A stretch of 64,000 bases of DNA from contig JAQEWB010000001.1 in NCBI GenBank assembly GCA_027694045.1, forward strand, positions 62,001-126,000. Direction: 5' to 3'. Positions 25,035 through 35,725 of the stretch are shown in pieces; the stretch's first letter is position 1, and every line of letters starts with the position of its first letter. The stretch is from Bacillaceae bacterium OF18-1A. GTDB lineage: Bacteria; Bacillota; Bacilli; Bacillales; Bacillaceae_G. Made by a program: the position numbers and the translations under genes. A model generated the notes under the pieces. The model did no database searches. It was not told where the DNA came from and saw only the letters and a program-made list of their open reading frames with translations.

Positions 25035-28000
25035 ATGGAAGAAAAGAAACAAAAGAAGTGGTATAGGTATTTAATTCAACTTATCATAGTTGCATTAATT
25101 GTTACTTCTATACCGCTGAATGGATTGGCAGAAACGGCACCACCGTTTACACCATCTCCTAATTCAGAACAAAGTCCAGAAGTGGAGAAGAAAAAGGAAA
25201 CGGATTTACCAGATCCACATCCAGACCAATTAAAGAAGGACAAGGCTAAAACACAGGCGAGTCCGACTGAGCTTGTAGAAGAAAGAACGGAAACCGAAAA
25301 GGTTTTCGATAATAATGATGGTACTTATACGAAAAAGGTATATACGGAACCGATCCATATTGAAAAAGATGGAAAATTAGAAGAGGTTTCACCAAAATTA
25401 GTAGAAGCACCAAATGCAAAAATTGTAACAGAAAATACAAAATTAGAACCAGAATTTGAGAAAGCAACGCAAGATGGAAAGTATGTTCAATTTAAAGTAA
25501 AAGATCATACGATTCAGTACAAAGTAATGGGTGCAAATGGTGAAAAAGGTGAATTAAAACCATCACCGGTCACTGCAACACATGAAAACAATACAGTGTG
25601 GTATAAAGGGATTTTCCCAAATATTGATTTAAAGAGTACAACGTTTAATGAAAATGTAAAAGAAGACTTTGTATTACGTGAATATACAGGGCATCATATT
25701 TTTACGTTTTCAGTACAAACAGATTTAACACCCGCTATACAGGAAGATGGTTCAATCGACTTCCAAGATGAAAAGAATGAAAGCGTATTCACATTACCAA
25801 AACCGTATATGAACGATTCAAATGTGGATCAACAATCCGGTGAGGCTGTAACGTCAGATGCAGTTAGTTACAATATTGAGAAGGCAGATGAAAAAACATA
25901 TACATTAACTGTTACTGCGGATCCAACGTGGTTACAAGCACCAGAGCGAAAGTATCCGGTATATATAGATCCTTCAATTAAGGTCGCTGATTTTGAAAAT
26001 GCATATGCTTCAAGTGCGTATCCAACTGTTAATTATTCAGGAGGAAAGCTGTGGGACGCCGGTCAAAATGCTTATACATTAAAAGTAGGGTATTATGACG
26101 GAGCATCTGGGACAAACTTTTCATTTATTAAACCAGAAATTCCAGAGTTAAAAGGGGCAAAAATTGAAAGTGCAACTTTCAATGCTTATGCAGTTTGGCA
26201 TTATTATGGAAATCAGCCAAATGGCGTTTGGTTAGATGAAGTAACAAGTGGCTGGAATGTTGGAAGTATGAACTGGAACAATAAACCAGGCTCTAACAAC
26301 ATTGCGCACGCTGATGTAGGACGTGGAAAATGGGCTCAGTTCAATGTAACGAATACAGTGAAAGCATGGGTAGAAGGTACGAGATCAAATAACGGCTTCA
26401 AGCTACATGCAAATGGAAATGGTCAAAATCACTGGAAGAAGTTCGTTGCAGCAGAAAATGGAGAAAATGCACCGTATTTGGAAGTGAAATACTCCTATGA
26501 GAAACCAAATACACCAAAAGTACAAGCCTACTCAAATGGAAGCGGGAGTGGTTCTGGTTACTTTAATGTACAATGGGATCCAGTTCCAGGAGCAACAGAG
26601 TATAAAGTAGCCATTTTTAATGGATATGACTATGAATATATTTCAGTTGGTAATGTGACAAGCTGGACAACGAAGGATAAAAAAATATTCCCGACGCCAG
26701 AAGAGATTGCACAAGGGCGTTACTGGATACATGATGACGGACAAGGGGCAGAAGCCCCTACTAACCCTGGACAAATATATAAAAATGCTTATCAAGCAGG
26801 AGGTCCATACGGAGATTATAGCGGAAGAAGTAGCTATTGGATTCGTATTGTGGCAGAGTACCCATTTGGTGAAAGTCCACTTTCTGATGGAGTGGTTCCA
26901 TTTATTCCATTAGAACAAGTGAAAAAGCCAGATGGATCGGCTTATATTAATGCAACAGATCAAACAACTGGATACGTTACATTAAAGTGGGATGCAGTTC
27001 CAGCAGCAGAAGGTTATAAGGTTTGGATTTATAACGGAAAAGATTATGAAGCGTTTGATGTTGGAAATAAAACAAATTGGACCACGCAAAATGAAAAGAT
27101 TTGGCCAACGAAAGATGAAATTACAAAAGATCAATATTTACTTCATCATGATAAAAAAGGAACAGATCTAGCATTAGATCCATCACCTGTATATCGGAAT
27201 TCGGGTGGGATTTATGCTGGTTCTAAAAATTATTGGTTCCGCGTAACAGCGTATAGTAAAGCTGGACATGCTGAAAGTGAAATTTCGCATGAATTTACTC
27301 CTAAATTCTCTGAAGACTTTGCGTTTATGGGGATGTTTGATTATTGGGCATCTATTCCTGTTTTAAATGGAAAGGTAAATGCATTTAACGGAAATTTCTT
27401 AATGGAAGAAAAGGATATGACTTTATCTGGCCGTGGTCCAGATGCTTCCTTAGTTAGAACTTATAATAGCCAAAGTGGAGTAAATGGTATTTTTGGTAAT
27501 GGTTGGTCTAGTAGTGTGGAAGAATTCATTTGGCGAGATGCAGAAGATAATTTACTTTTGTATACTGCGAATGGTGCAGCGATTACCTTTACTAAAACTG
27601 GTGAAAATACGTACCAAGCACCAACTGGTGTATATTTGGAAATCAAGAAAGTGTCAGGTGGTTATGAAGTAAAGGATAGCAATCAAACAGTTACTTTCTA
27701 TCACCATACAGATTTACGCGGGATTGGGTATGTAAAAGATAAATATGGAAATACAACAACCTATGAATATGATGATGAGTTCCGTTTATCAAAAATAAAG
27801 AATGCTTCAGGGAAAGAATTAGTACTTAAGTATGATGACCATTATAAGAAAGTATCTAGAATAATCGGTCCAGATAACAAGACGATTACATTTAAGTATG
27901 ATGGAGATTTACTTGTTTCTTCTACAACACCGGAAGGAAAAGTATATAAATATGGCTATGAAAATGGTTTATTAACATCTATTTATGATCCGCAACATAC

Positions 28001-31000
28001 AGATACCAAGCCATACAAAACATCATATGCTTACGAAAATAATAGATTAGTAAAAGTAACGGACCCATTAGGAAAAGCTACGACATTAGCATATAATACA
28101 GATGCGAAAGAAGTTACATTAACGAATCCCAAAGGACGTAAGACTGTTTATACGTATAACGATGCTGGAAATCCAGTAAAAACTATCGAAGACGTAGGAC
28201 GACTGAATTTAACCACAACGACTGAATATAATGCAAATAATCTAGTGAAAACAACGACTCCAAAAAATCAAACAGAAACAGCAACCTATGATAATAATGG
28301 GAATGTAACATCTGTTACTGATGAAATGGGAACAGAAAAGTTCGAGTATAATAAAGACAATGGGATTGTAAAAGCGACAGATAACGAGGGCCGTGAAACA
28401 ACCGTTGCTTATAAAATAGCAAATACAGAAGTATCACAAACAGATCAATCAGCCCATACATCTTCTGTTACTCATCATGATAAATATGGGAATCCGATTG
28501 AAACGAGTAGAGAATTAAGTCCGGGGGAAAACTTGATTCGAAATCCAAGCTTTGAGCCCAATATAACAGACAATTGGGCAAAAGTTGGTACAGATAATAA
28601 TACAGGAACACTTTCAAAAGATGAAAACCCAGCGCCGGGTGGTCTTGGTGGAGGTTCTTCATTAAAGGTTGCAACAAAAGCAACAAATGATGCTTGGGGC
28701 TATATTGGAGTTATGCAAGAGATAGCCGTAGAGCCAAATACGACTTATACATTAAGTGGTATGATAAAAACAGATTTAGCGGCGGGATCGGCTATTTTCA
28801 ATGTGAAATCCTTAAATGAAAATCGTGCAGGGATAGATAGTGGTTGGCATGATACACGTCATAATAGAATTCAAGGAAAGAATGATTGGGTCAATCGTCA
28901 AGTTACTTTTAAAACGACAGATCAAACAAGATATGTACAGGTTTATTTACAAGTCGAAAATAGTGCTTCTTCGACAAATGGTACTGTCTGGTTTGATAAG
29001 ATTCAACTGGAAAAAGGTGAAGTTTCTTCTAGCTTTAATCCGATTGAAAATAGTAGTTTAGAGAATATGACGGAGAAAGGCTGCATTCCAGGCTGGATCC
29101 GAGGAGATGGAACAAGTTGTGATCCGAAAGACGTTTCTCAGCAAGAGAGCTTTACGGGACATTCATCTATTGTATTAGAGCGCAGCCAATATGGTGGTTC
29201 AAATGTAGGGTATGGCAAGCATGTAACTATAAATCAGCAAAAAGCAGAGCAAATTACACTAACAGGGATGTCTAAATCTGAAAATGTAGAGAATGATGCG
29301 ACAGATAAACTTTCTCGAGACTATGCGATTTGGGCAGATGTGTATTATCAAGATGGTAGTGGGGCTAATTACCAAACGAAATTCCCAAGTGGGACAAATG
29401 ATTGGAATCGTAGTGCAGTTGTGATTCCAGCAACAAAACCAATTAAACGTATGGAAATCTATCTTCTCTTTAGAAATAATAACAAAGGGAAAGTTTGGTT
29501 TGATGATATTCGTTTGCTAGAAGGTAACGCTCTTATTAAAAATGAGTATGATAACGATGGAAATATTGTTGCCGCGTATGATGAAGAAGGGCAGAAGAAT
29601 ACATTCACATATGATGTATCAGGAAATAAAAAAAGCGAGACAGATGAAAAGGGAAATACAAAATTATTTGATTACAATAAAGACAATCTATTAACAAAAG
29701 TTACCTTAAAAAATGGTACTTCTGTAAATTATCTTTATGATCATAATGGAAACACAACAGAGAAATCTGTCATGTTTGGTGGGAAAACACAAACACACAA
29801 ATATGAATATGATGTAGATAATAAAAATACAGTGTATATTGATGCGCTAAACCGTCGTATTGAAAATACGTACGATGAAAATGCAAATAAGATTCAGACA
29901 AAAATGCCAAATGGTTCGATTTTAGAATCTGTTTATGATTCAGCAGATCGCGTCGTTGGTGAAAAACGTAATGGAAAAGATTCATATACATTCGAACGTG
30001 ATCAAAATGGACAAGTTACAAAAGTAAAAGACCATGTCAATGGTGTAGAACGTACAAAAACATATGATAAGGCTGACCGCGTCACAAGCGCAACAGATAG
30101 CCGAGGCGGAAAGATTGACTGGGCGTATCACGACAAAGCAAACAGTAAGACAGAAAAGTTAAAAGAACAAACAGTAACGCAAGGTGGATACACAAATAAA
30201 GTATCGTATGACTACAACACGTTAGATCAAAATATTCGTGTGACAGATGAATCTCAAACGTATCGCTTTGATTATGACGATCAAGGAAATGTTCGCACGT
30301 ATACAGCTGGAAATGGTGCAGGTTCTACTTTTAACTATGACCATGCGAATAAGATTAAAGATTTAGTAGTAGGTACATCAAATAGCATTCTATTTTCTGA
30401 ACGATATGAATATGACCAAGCGGGTAACCGTACGAAGATTAAACATGAAGGTGTGGGCGGAAAAGTAACAGAAACAAACTTTGTATATGACCCGATTAAC
30501 CAACTATTAAATGAAGCACTACCAAACGGAACAAGTAAATCATATACATATGATGGATTTGGAAACCGCACAAGTGTTAAAGTTGTAGAGAATGGAAAAG
30601 AAACAAAATCTATAGCAGCAACATTCAATGATGGAAATCAACTTGTAAAATTCGGAACCGAGTCGTTAACGTATGATGCAAATGGAAATCGTACATCTGA
30701 TGGAAAGTACAAGTATACATGGAATGAAGATGACCAGATTGTAGCTATCACTAAACAAGGTGAGAACAATGCATTCGCAATGTATAAGTATGATGAAACT
30801 AATCGTCGTATTGAAAAGAATGTAAATGGTCAAGTAACACGTTATTTCTATGATGGAGACAGCATTAATCCGTTATATGAGACGGATGGTAGTGGAAATG
30901 TACTTCGTCAATATGTGTATTCCGTAAATGGTTTACGTTTGGCTATGAAATCGCAAGGACAAACGTTATACTACCACTATAACCCTCGTGGTGATGTCGT

Positions 31001-31694
31001 TGCGATGACGAATCAAAACAAAGAAGTTGTAGCAACGTATGAATATGATTCATGGGGTAACGTATTAAAGAGTGACGCAAAAGGTATCGCAGCAGACAAT
31101 CCATTTGGATATGCGGGATACATGTATGATAAAGAGATTAGCATGTATTACTTGATTGCGAGATACTATAATCCGGAGCATGGTGTGTTCTTGTCGGTGG
31201 ATCCTGATCCGGGTGATGAGGATGATCCGGTTACAATGAATGGGTATACGTATGGGGATAACAATCCTGTGATGAACATCGATCCAGATGGTCATTGGGC
31301 GATGGCTGCAGGCATATATTTCGTACCAGGTTTGGGACAAGCGGCATTGCTAGCAACTATAGCAGTTGGTGGTGCATATGCTGCCTGGCGTATTGGTGCA
31401 AAAATCAGAGTTATGCAGGCTCGTAGTAAACCATCAGGACCAGACCCAAAAGCAAAGGGAAGTCCACATACAAGATATAAAACTAAAAATGGAAAAGTGA
31501 CTGAATACGCAACTTATGGAAAAGGAGGAGTGTTGAGGAAACAATTTCGTGGAGAAGGAAAACCGCATGGTGATGTTCCTCGACCAAATGTTAAAACTAA
31601 AAATCAATACAATAGAAACCCTATAACTAAGAAGAAATATCCGAAAGAAAAAGTGAGAAAACCATTTAAAAAGGAATATCCAAGAGGATATTAA
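25035..31694 (+). CDS. Rhs/WapA-like polymorphic toxin with type 24-like toxin tip
   Basis: This is a 2219-residue exported protein. Residues 8-28 are a signal/anchor ending PLNGLAE. A DNRLRE-like domain lies at about 316-490, then two fibronectin-like repeats to about 756 (YKVAIFNGYDYEYISVGN; YKVWIYNGKDYEAFDVGN). A DUF6531-type start of the Rhs shell follows (FNGNFLMEEKDMTLSGRG), YD repeats to about 1155, two carbohydrate-binding-like modules at about 1165-1335 and 1336-1498, and more YD repeats. The Rhs core tip is at 2017-2085 (DNPFGYAGYMYDKE, DPDGH). The last 130 residues (SPHTRYKTKNGKVTEYATYG, RGEGKPHGD) resemble polymorphic toxin type 24. Such proteins enclose the toxin in an Rhs shell and deliver it to neighbours on contact. 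The frame is intact. Confidence 0.9.
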   Translation: MEEKKQKKWYRYLIQLIIVALIVTSIPLNGLAETAPPFTPSPNSEQSPEVEKKKETDLPDPHPDQLKKDKAKTQASPTELVEERTETEKVFDNNDGTYTKKVYTEPIHIEKDGKLEEVSPKLVEAPNAKIVTENTKLEPEFEKATQDGKYVQFKVKDHTIQYKVMGANGEKGELKPSPVTATHENNTVWYKGIFPNIDLKSTTFNENVKEDFVLREYTGHHIFTFSVQTDLTPAIQEDGSIDFQDEKNESVFTLPKPYMNDSNVDQQSGEAVTSDAVSYNIEKADEKTYTLTVTADPTWLQAPERKYPVYIDPSIKVADFENAYASSAYPTVNYSGGKLWDAGQNAYTLKVGYYDGASGTNFSFIKPEIPELKGAKIESATFNAYAVWHYYGNQPNGVWLDEVTSGWNVGSMNWNNKPGSNNIAHADVGRGKWAQFNVTNTVKAWVEGTRSNNGFKLHANGNGQNHWKKFVAAENGENAPYLEVKYSYEKPNTPKVQAYSNGSGSGSGYFNVQWDPVPGATEYKVAIFNGYDYEYISVGNVTSWTTKDKKIFPTPEEIAQGRYWIHDDGQGAEAPTNPGQIYKNAYQAGGPYGDYSGRSSYWIRIVAEYPFGESPLSDGVVPFIPLEQVKKPDGSAYINATDQTTGYVTLKWDAVPAAEGYKVWIYNGKDYEAFDVGNKTNWTTQNEKIWPTKDEITKDQYLLHHDKKGTDLALDPSPVYRNSGGIYAGSKNYWFRVTAYSKAGHAESEISHEFTPKFSEDFAFMGMFDYWASIPVLNGKVNAFNGNFLMEEKDMTLSGRGPDASLVRTYNSQSGVNGIFGNGWSSSVEEFIWRDAEDNLLLYTANGAAITFTKTGENTYQAPTGVYLEIKKVSGGYEVKDSNQTVTFYHHTDLRGIGYVKDKYGNTTTYEYDDEFRLSKIKNASGKELVLKYDDHYKKVSRIIGPDNKTITFKYDGDLLVSSTTPEGKVYKYGYENGLLTSIYDPQHTDTKPYKTSYAYENNRLVKVTDPLGKATTLAYNTDAKEVTLTNPKGRKTVYTYNDAGNPVKTIEDVGRLNLTTTTEYNANNLVKTTTPKNQTETATYDNNGNVTSVTDEMGTEKFEYNKDNGIVKATDNEGRETTVAYKIANTEVSQTDQSAHTSSVTHHDKYGNPIETSRELSPGENLIRNPSFEPNITDNWAKVGTDNNTGTLSKDENPAPGGLGGGSSLKVATKATNDAWGYIGVMQEIAVEPNTTYTLSGMIKTDLAAGSAIFNVKSLNENRAGIDSGWHDTRHNRIQGKNDWVNRQVTFKTTDQTRYVQVYLQVENSASSTNGTVWFDKIQLEKGEVSSSFNPIENSSLENMTEKGCIPGWIRGDGTSCDPKDVSQQESFTGHSSIVLERSQYGGSNVGYGKHVTINQQKAEQITLTGMSKSENVENDATDKLSRDYAIWADVYYQDGSGANYQTKFPSGTNDWNRSAVVIPATKPIKRMEIYLLFRNNNKGKVWFDDIRLLEGNALIKNEYDNDGNIVAAYDEEGQKNTFTYDVSGNKKSETDEKGNTKLFDYNKDNLLTKVTLKNGTSVNYLYDHNGNTTEKSVMFGGKTQTHKYEYDVDNKNTVYIDALNRRIENTYDENANKIQTKMPNGSILESVYDSADRVVGEKRNGKDSYTFERDQNGQVTKVKDHVNGVERTKTYDKADRVTSATDSRGGKIDWAYHDKANSKTEKLKEQTVTQGGYTNKVSYDYNTLDQNIRVTDESQTYRFDYDDQGNVRTYTAGNGAGSTFNYDHANKIKDLVVGTSNSILFSERYEYDQAGNRTKIKHEGVGGKVTETNFVYDPINQLLNEALPNGTSKSYTYDGFGNRTSVKVVENGKETKSIAATFNDGNQLVKFGTESLTYDANGNRTSDGKYKYTWNEDDQIVAITKQGENNAFAMYKYDETNRRIEKNVNGQVTRYFYDGDSINPLYETDGSGNVLRQYVYSVNGLRLAMKSQGQTLYYHYNPRGDVVAMTNQNKEVVATYEYDSWGNVLKSDAKGIAADNPFGYAGYMYDKEISMYYLIARYYNPEHGVFLSVDPDPGDEDDPVTMNGYTYGDNNPVMNIDPDGHWAMAAGIYFVPGLGQAALLATIAVGGAYAAWRIGAKIRVMQARSKPSGPDPKAKGSPHTRYKTKNGKVTEYATYGKGGVLRKQFRGEGKPHGDVPRPNVKTKNQYNRNPITKKKYPKEKVRKPFKKEYPRGY

Positions 31695-31749
31695 AATGAA
31701 TATAGTTATTGAAGAATACTTGTATTCATAACGGGAAGGAGGGGTGGAC

Positions 31750-32454
31750 ATGAAGTATTATAACGGTGGATTTATAATAATTTCATATGAAAAAGAGCTT
31801 ATTTATCAAAATTGTATAATTGAGGGACTGTCCTCAATTATTGTAACGATAAGTAATGGTATACGACCTACATTCCCTGATTATTGGTTTTTCCCTTGGT
31901 CCAATACAAATGAAAATGAATCTATTACTAAACTAATAAATTCAAGATTAAGGATCAGTAAAGAGGAGCATGAACAGGCACAATGTTTTTTAGATACATT
32001 GATAGAGGAAAAAAGGTTCTCCTGGCCTAATGTTTTTAGGAATTTAGAGGATGCGAGATTTTTTAAGCAAAACTATTTAAAGGGTATAGAGGATTTGGAA
32101 ATTGTTAGTTTAAATCTTTCAGAAGAGTATCGGGCGGATTTTTTATTGAATGAGCGAGAAGAGAATGATTTTGATTGTTCTATATATCATTTTATGGAAG
32201 ATGCATTGCCATTCTGTATCAATAACGATGAAATGTTAGGTTTTGATATATGTGGCTATAGTAACAATAATTTTTATTCGTTTATTCATAATAATTTACA
32301 GACGGATTTTAGAAAGTATGGTAAGAATTTAAATGAATTATCACTTATCGCTAATTATGAGGATGCACAATATGTTATTCATTTAATTGATAATCAAAAG
32401 ATAGAGGCGGAAGAGATATTGTGGTATCCTTGGTTAATTTTGAGGTGCTCATAA
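31750..32454 (+). CDS. Probable cognate immunity protein for the Rhs toxin
   Basis: The 234-residue soluble acidic protein starts 55 bases after the Rhs stop, with AAGGAGG 6 bases before the ATG at 31750 (a GTG at 31744 overlaps the ribosome binding site). It begins MKYYNGGFIIISYEKELIYQ. No named family was recognised. Its position directly behind the toxin tip, and the terminator after it, fit an immunity gene. The pairing is inferred from context. Confidence 0.65.
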   Translation: MKYYNGGFIIISYEKELIYQNCIIEGLSSIIVTISNGIRPTFPDYWFFPWSNTNENESITKLINSRLRISKEEHEQAQCFLDTLIEEKRFSWPNVFRNLEDARFFKQNYLKGIEDLEIVSLNLSEEYRADFLLNEREENDFDCSIYHFMEDALPFCINNDEMLGFDICGYSNNNFYSFIHNNLQTDFRKYGKNLNELSLIANYEDAQYVIHLIDNQKIEAEEILWYPWLILRCS

Positions 32455-32531
32455 TTTATAAAAGAAATATAAAAAATCTTTAGGATTATATATAGGTTTT
32501 GAGAGAGTAAGAGATATTGTTTGTAGTTAAA

Positions 32532-32597
32532 TAAATTATAATTGAGAGTAAGCGTCAAACTTATTAATATTAAGGAAGTTTGACGCTTATTTTTTAT
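32532..32597 (+). terminator. Rho-independent terminator after the immunity gene
   Basis: AAGCGTCAAACTT and GGAAGTTTGACGCTTATTTTTT form a strong hairpin. The left arm and loop are duplicated at 22391-22443. Confidence 0.85.
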
Positions 32598-32628
32598 ATT
32601 TAAAATCACTGAGAGGATTTTAATCTAT

Positions 32629-33477
32629 ATGAAAGATATCGTATGTAAAGAGTTAATCAGTTTTAAGTCTATTGTTGAAGCTTATCAATTTAGAAAAATG
32701 AACGTGGACTATAAACAAAATATAATTTTATTAGTACAAGATCATCAGGATCGCCCTTGTATTATTTATTTGGATAAAAATAATGGGGGTATAAGTAATA
32801 TTAATTTAAATGTGGATATAGATGTTGAATCTGTGATATGTATGCAGCGAACCGGAGAGAGATGGCTATTTATATTTAATTATGAAGATGAGAATGCAGT
32901 TATTTATAATCCAGACGGAAGTGAATATGTTAAGTTTTATGCTGGAGAAGGGATTCAAGATTGTCAGGTTGATGTGAATGAAGATATTTGGGTTAGTTAT
33001 TGTGATGAAGGGGTTTTTGGAGAGTGCCCAATTGGGGCAAATGGTATAGTTGCTTTTGATTCTACAGGTCAATTAATTTTTGATAGTTATGATCAATATG
33101 TAGAAAAATATAATATACCGTATATAGATGATTGTTATGCAATGAATGTGTTAGATGGAGACGTTTGGCTCTATTATTATTCAGAATTTCCTTTAGTTCA
33201 AATGAAAGATAAAAAATTTCATATGTCGTGGAATGAAATAAAGGTAACTAGGGAAATATGGTCAGAAAGTTTTGTGGTTGCTCAAGGTAAAGTAGTATTT
33301 ATTACGCAAGATAAAAAATTGGTTGTTTATGATTTAAACAATAATCAAGTGTATGATAGTAATCTTTGTAATGAACTAGGGGAGCAGGTTCAATTTGTTA
33401 ATTATTATAGCCGCGGATCTGTTATATATTTTCAGAAGGATGATACGCTTTATTATATTGATGTACTTAATATGTGA
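32629..33477 (+). CDS. Hypothetical beta-propeller-like protein (orphan immunity type)
   Basis: The 282-residue soluble protein has short beta-rich repeats (FIFNYEDENAVIYNPDGSEY; FGECPIGANGIVAFDSTGQL) that suggest a propeller. GAGAGG precedes the ATG at moderate spacing. There is no signal peptide. Similar proteins occur in Rhs loci as immunity-type genes, but no toxin partner is adjacent: the nearest toxin fragments lie at 33511-33878. Function is unproven. Confidence 0.6.
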   Translation: MKDIVCKELISFKSIVEAYQFRKMNVDYKQNIILLVQDHQDRPCIIYLDKNNGGISNINLNVDIDVESVICMQRTGERWLFIFNYEDENAVIYNPDGSEYVKFYAGEGIQDCQVDVNEDIWVSYCDEGVFGECPIGANGIVAFDSTGQLIFDSYDQYVEKYNIPYIDDCYAMNVLDGDVWLYYYSEFPLVQMKDKKFHMSWNEIKVTREIWSESFVVAQGKVVFITQDKKLVVYDLNNNQVYDSNLCNELGEQVQFVNYYSRGSVIYFQKDDTLYYIDVLNM

Positions 33478-33510
33478 GGGAATAATAGAAAGAAAGCTGA
33501 ATGTATTAGA

Positions 33511-33878
33511 GTGTTAAGTTTGTGTGAAAAGAGTTGGAATTATGCACAATATTATTGTGAAAAATTGGAATGTGTATATGAGGAAGATACAAAAACTGTA
33601 AGAACTGAAACTAGGGTGTTTGGAAATGTAGATAAAGTTAATCGGAAGGCAAGTAATACAACGCAATTCAAATATTTAAATAAAGGAGTGGTAAGTAACT
33701 AGTAAATAGTAAACAAAAAATCTTTTTTGCAAGTGATATAAAACGGATGCAAAAAGGAGATAATCCGGTCGGACATACGTGGTATCACCATCAAACACCA
33801 GGATTAATGCAATTAGTCAATACTGTGGTGCACAGGCAAACTGGCCATACTGGAGGTAGGGCATTATGGGGAAAATAA
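33511..33878 (+). pseudogene. HNH/WHH-type nuclease toxin remnant (cassette E)
   Basis: Two overlapping fragments are present. A TTG frame (33511-33702) encodes a 63-residue piece. From 33699 another frame reads LVNSKQKIFFASDIKRMQKG then DNPVGHTWYHHQTPGLMQLV and VHRQTGHTGGRALWGK before a TAA at 33876. The WYHHQ-PG-MQLV-HTGG-WG pattern is the C-terminal signature of WHH-type HNH nuclease toxins. No Rhs tip, start or full catalytic domain is left, so it is a remnant. Its stop overlaps the start of the next gene, preserving the toxin-immunity junction. Confidence 0.65.
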
Positions 33879-35536
33879 AAGAAGGATTTTATATAAAACT
33901 GGAATATTTTAATGAAGACGAGTTGAAAATGTTAAGAGGTAAAATAATTTTCCTCTTAGATGAAAAAATCATTTATGAAGAAGAAACGGATATTATAGAG
34001 CCCTTAATACAATTTTTTGAAGTGTGGATAAATCTTTTAAAGTATAAAGAGGGTACATTATTTTTAGATAACTATGAGAAGACTTTAGACTTTATTCAAC
34101 AAGAAAATATGATTAATATTAGTAGTAATAAAGAAATTATCTCAGTTGAAAGAGTACAGTTTTTTAATACTGCATTTGATTTTTGTAAGGAGCATATAGA
34201 GAAATTAATTAATAAAGTACCAGAAGATTTTAATTTGAATGCCACTTATAAGCAGATCATTGACTTAGAAAAGCTAGATGAGGACTTCATTACTACTGGA
34301 AACTTGAATGTTTATCGGAAGTATTCAAGTGAAAGTCGTTATGAAATAAGCTGGAGTGATCTGAAAAATGAAAGAAATATAGAAATTCTTCCTCAGTTCT
34401 CAAGAGACAATGACTTTTTATACGTTGGAAATGGACCAGCAAATAAGTTTAGTAAAATAGACATGTTGAATAAAAAAACACTTTGGACGGAACATCTCAA
34501 TTTTGTTGAGAGTGGAATTGTATTTTGTCAACAAGATGATAAGGTTTTTGTAGGGGATATTAGTAGAGAAGAAGAAAAATCAAAGCTTGTATGCATGTCT
34601 GCAGAAGATGGAAAGAAATTATGGGAGTTAGAGTTGAAAGGAGAAATAAAAGGGGGTTATTCCCTACCAAATAATGTATTAGACGTAATGGTTGTAATGG
34701 AGTATGGTTTGAATATCATATTAGATATTCAAACAGGAAAAGAGAAACAGACTGTATATACTGGAATTGGTGGAGAAAATTTGAAGGTGCGACTGTTTTC
34801 TGATTATTATGTTCTAATAGGAGAATGTTATGAAGAAGGAGCACTAATAGATCCTTATATAGTTTGTATGACAGCTGTTGACTTAAATAGTAATATTTTA
34901 TGGAGAGAAAATATTGATTGTCGCCCTAATACTCCCACATATTTAGAAAATCATACGGCTTTAATAGTGGGAGAGGAGAGTATTCAAAGGTGGGATTTGA
35001 AAAAAGAATCACCAGAATTAATCTTAGAGATAGAAATTGAAGAAGCGGATTATTTATATGTAGTAGCTGATAACTTAAAAATAGGTTTGGTTAGACATAT
35101 ACCTGATATGGACGATGTAGCAAAACGGAAAACAAGCCTTCAATTTTTTGGAGTAGACGATGGCAAGGAAATATATGAATGCTTATTATCAGGTGAAATA
35201 AAACTTGAACCTAACTTAGTTGATAATATGTGTGTTGTAGTTATGGATAATGGAAAAGTCTATTGTATAGATTTAGTACATAACCAAATTAAGTGGGAAA
35301 CAAGGTTTGCGCATGACGTGATAAGATCTCCGAGATATGTGGAGGATAAGATCTACATGTCTTCATATGAACTTGAAGTAAAATGCTTAGACATAAAATC
35401 TGGTAAGGTAGAATTCACATTATATTTACCAAAGTTTATTTTGGAGTCTGATTCTATACATGAGGTAATTAAAACAAATAACGTATTGTATTTTACTTGT
35501 CTTAGTGGGAATGTGTTTGAAGTACGCGAAAGATAA
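33866..35536 (+). CDS. PQQ-like beta-propeller protein, probable immunity gene
   Basis: The 556-residue soluble protein has a helical N-terminal part (to about 130) and a C-terminal beta-propeller. The propeller repeats end in patterns such as DMLNKKTLWTEHLNFV, AEDGKKLWELELKGEI and DLVHNQIKWETRFAHD, with the KxLW motif of PQQ-binding-like blades. GGAGGTAGGGC precedes the ATG. It overlaps the last codons of the nuclease toxin remnant, which is the usual arrangement of toxin and immunity genes. It is intact while its toxin is not. Confidence 0.7.
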   Translation: MGKIKEGFYIKLEYFNEDELKMLRGKIIFLLDEKIIYEEETDIIEPLIQFFEVWINLLKYKEGTLFLDNYEKTLDFIQQENMINISSNKEIISVERVQFFNTAFDFCKEHIEKLINKVPEDFNLNATYKQIIDLEKLDEDFITTGNLNVYRKYSSESRYEISWSDLKNERNIEILPQFSRDNDFLYVGNGPANKFSKIDMLNKKTLWTEHLNFVESGIVFCQQDDKVFVGDISREEEKSKLVCMSAEDGKKLWELELKGEIKGGYSLPNNVLDVMVVMEYGLNIILDIQTGKEKQTVYTGIGGENLKVRLFSDYYVLIGECYEEGALIDPYIVCMTAVDLNSNILWRENIDCRPNTPTYLENHTALIVGEESIQRWDLKKESPELILEIEIEEADYLYVVADNLKIGLVRHIPDMDDVAKRKTSLQFFGVDDGKEIYECLLSGEIKLEPNLVDNMCVVVMDNGKVYCIDLVHNQIKWETRFAHDVIRSPRYVEDKIYMSSYELEVKCLDIKSGKVEFTLYLPKFILESDSIHEVIKTNNVLYFTCLSGNVFEVRER

Positions 35537-35725
35537 TAAGGTATAGATTTTAATAAAAAATATATAGCGGATTTCCTTATCATAATACGCTAAATTAGAG
35601 TGAGTAAAGAAACTAGTTGTGGGAAGAAGAGCTGATATCTGCTCTTCTTTCTTTATATATATTGTTTTTTTGTTAGTGGAATTTAAAGAACGAATATTAT
35701 TACCATAACTAGGTGGATAGATTAA

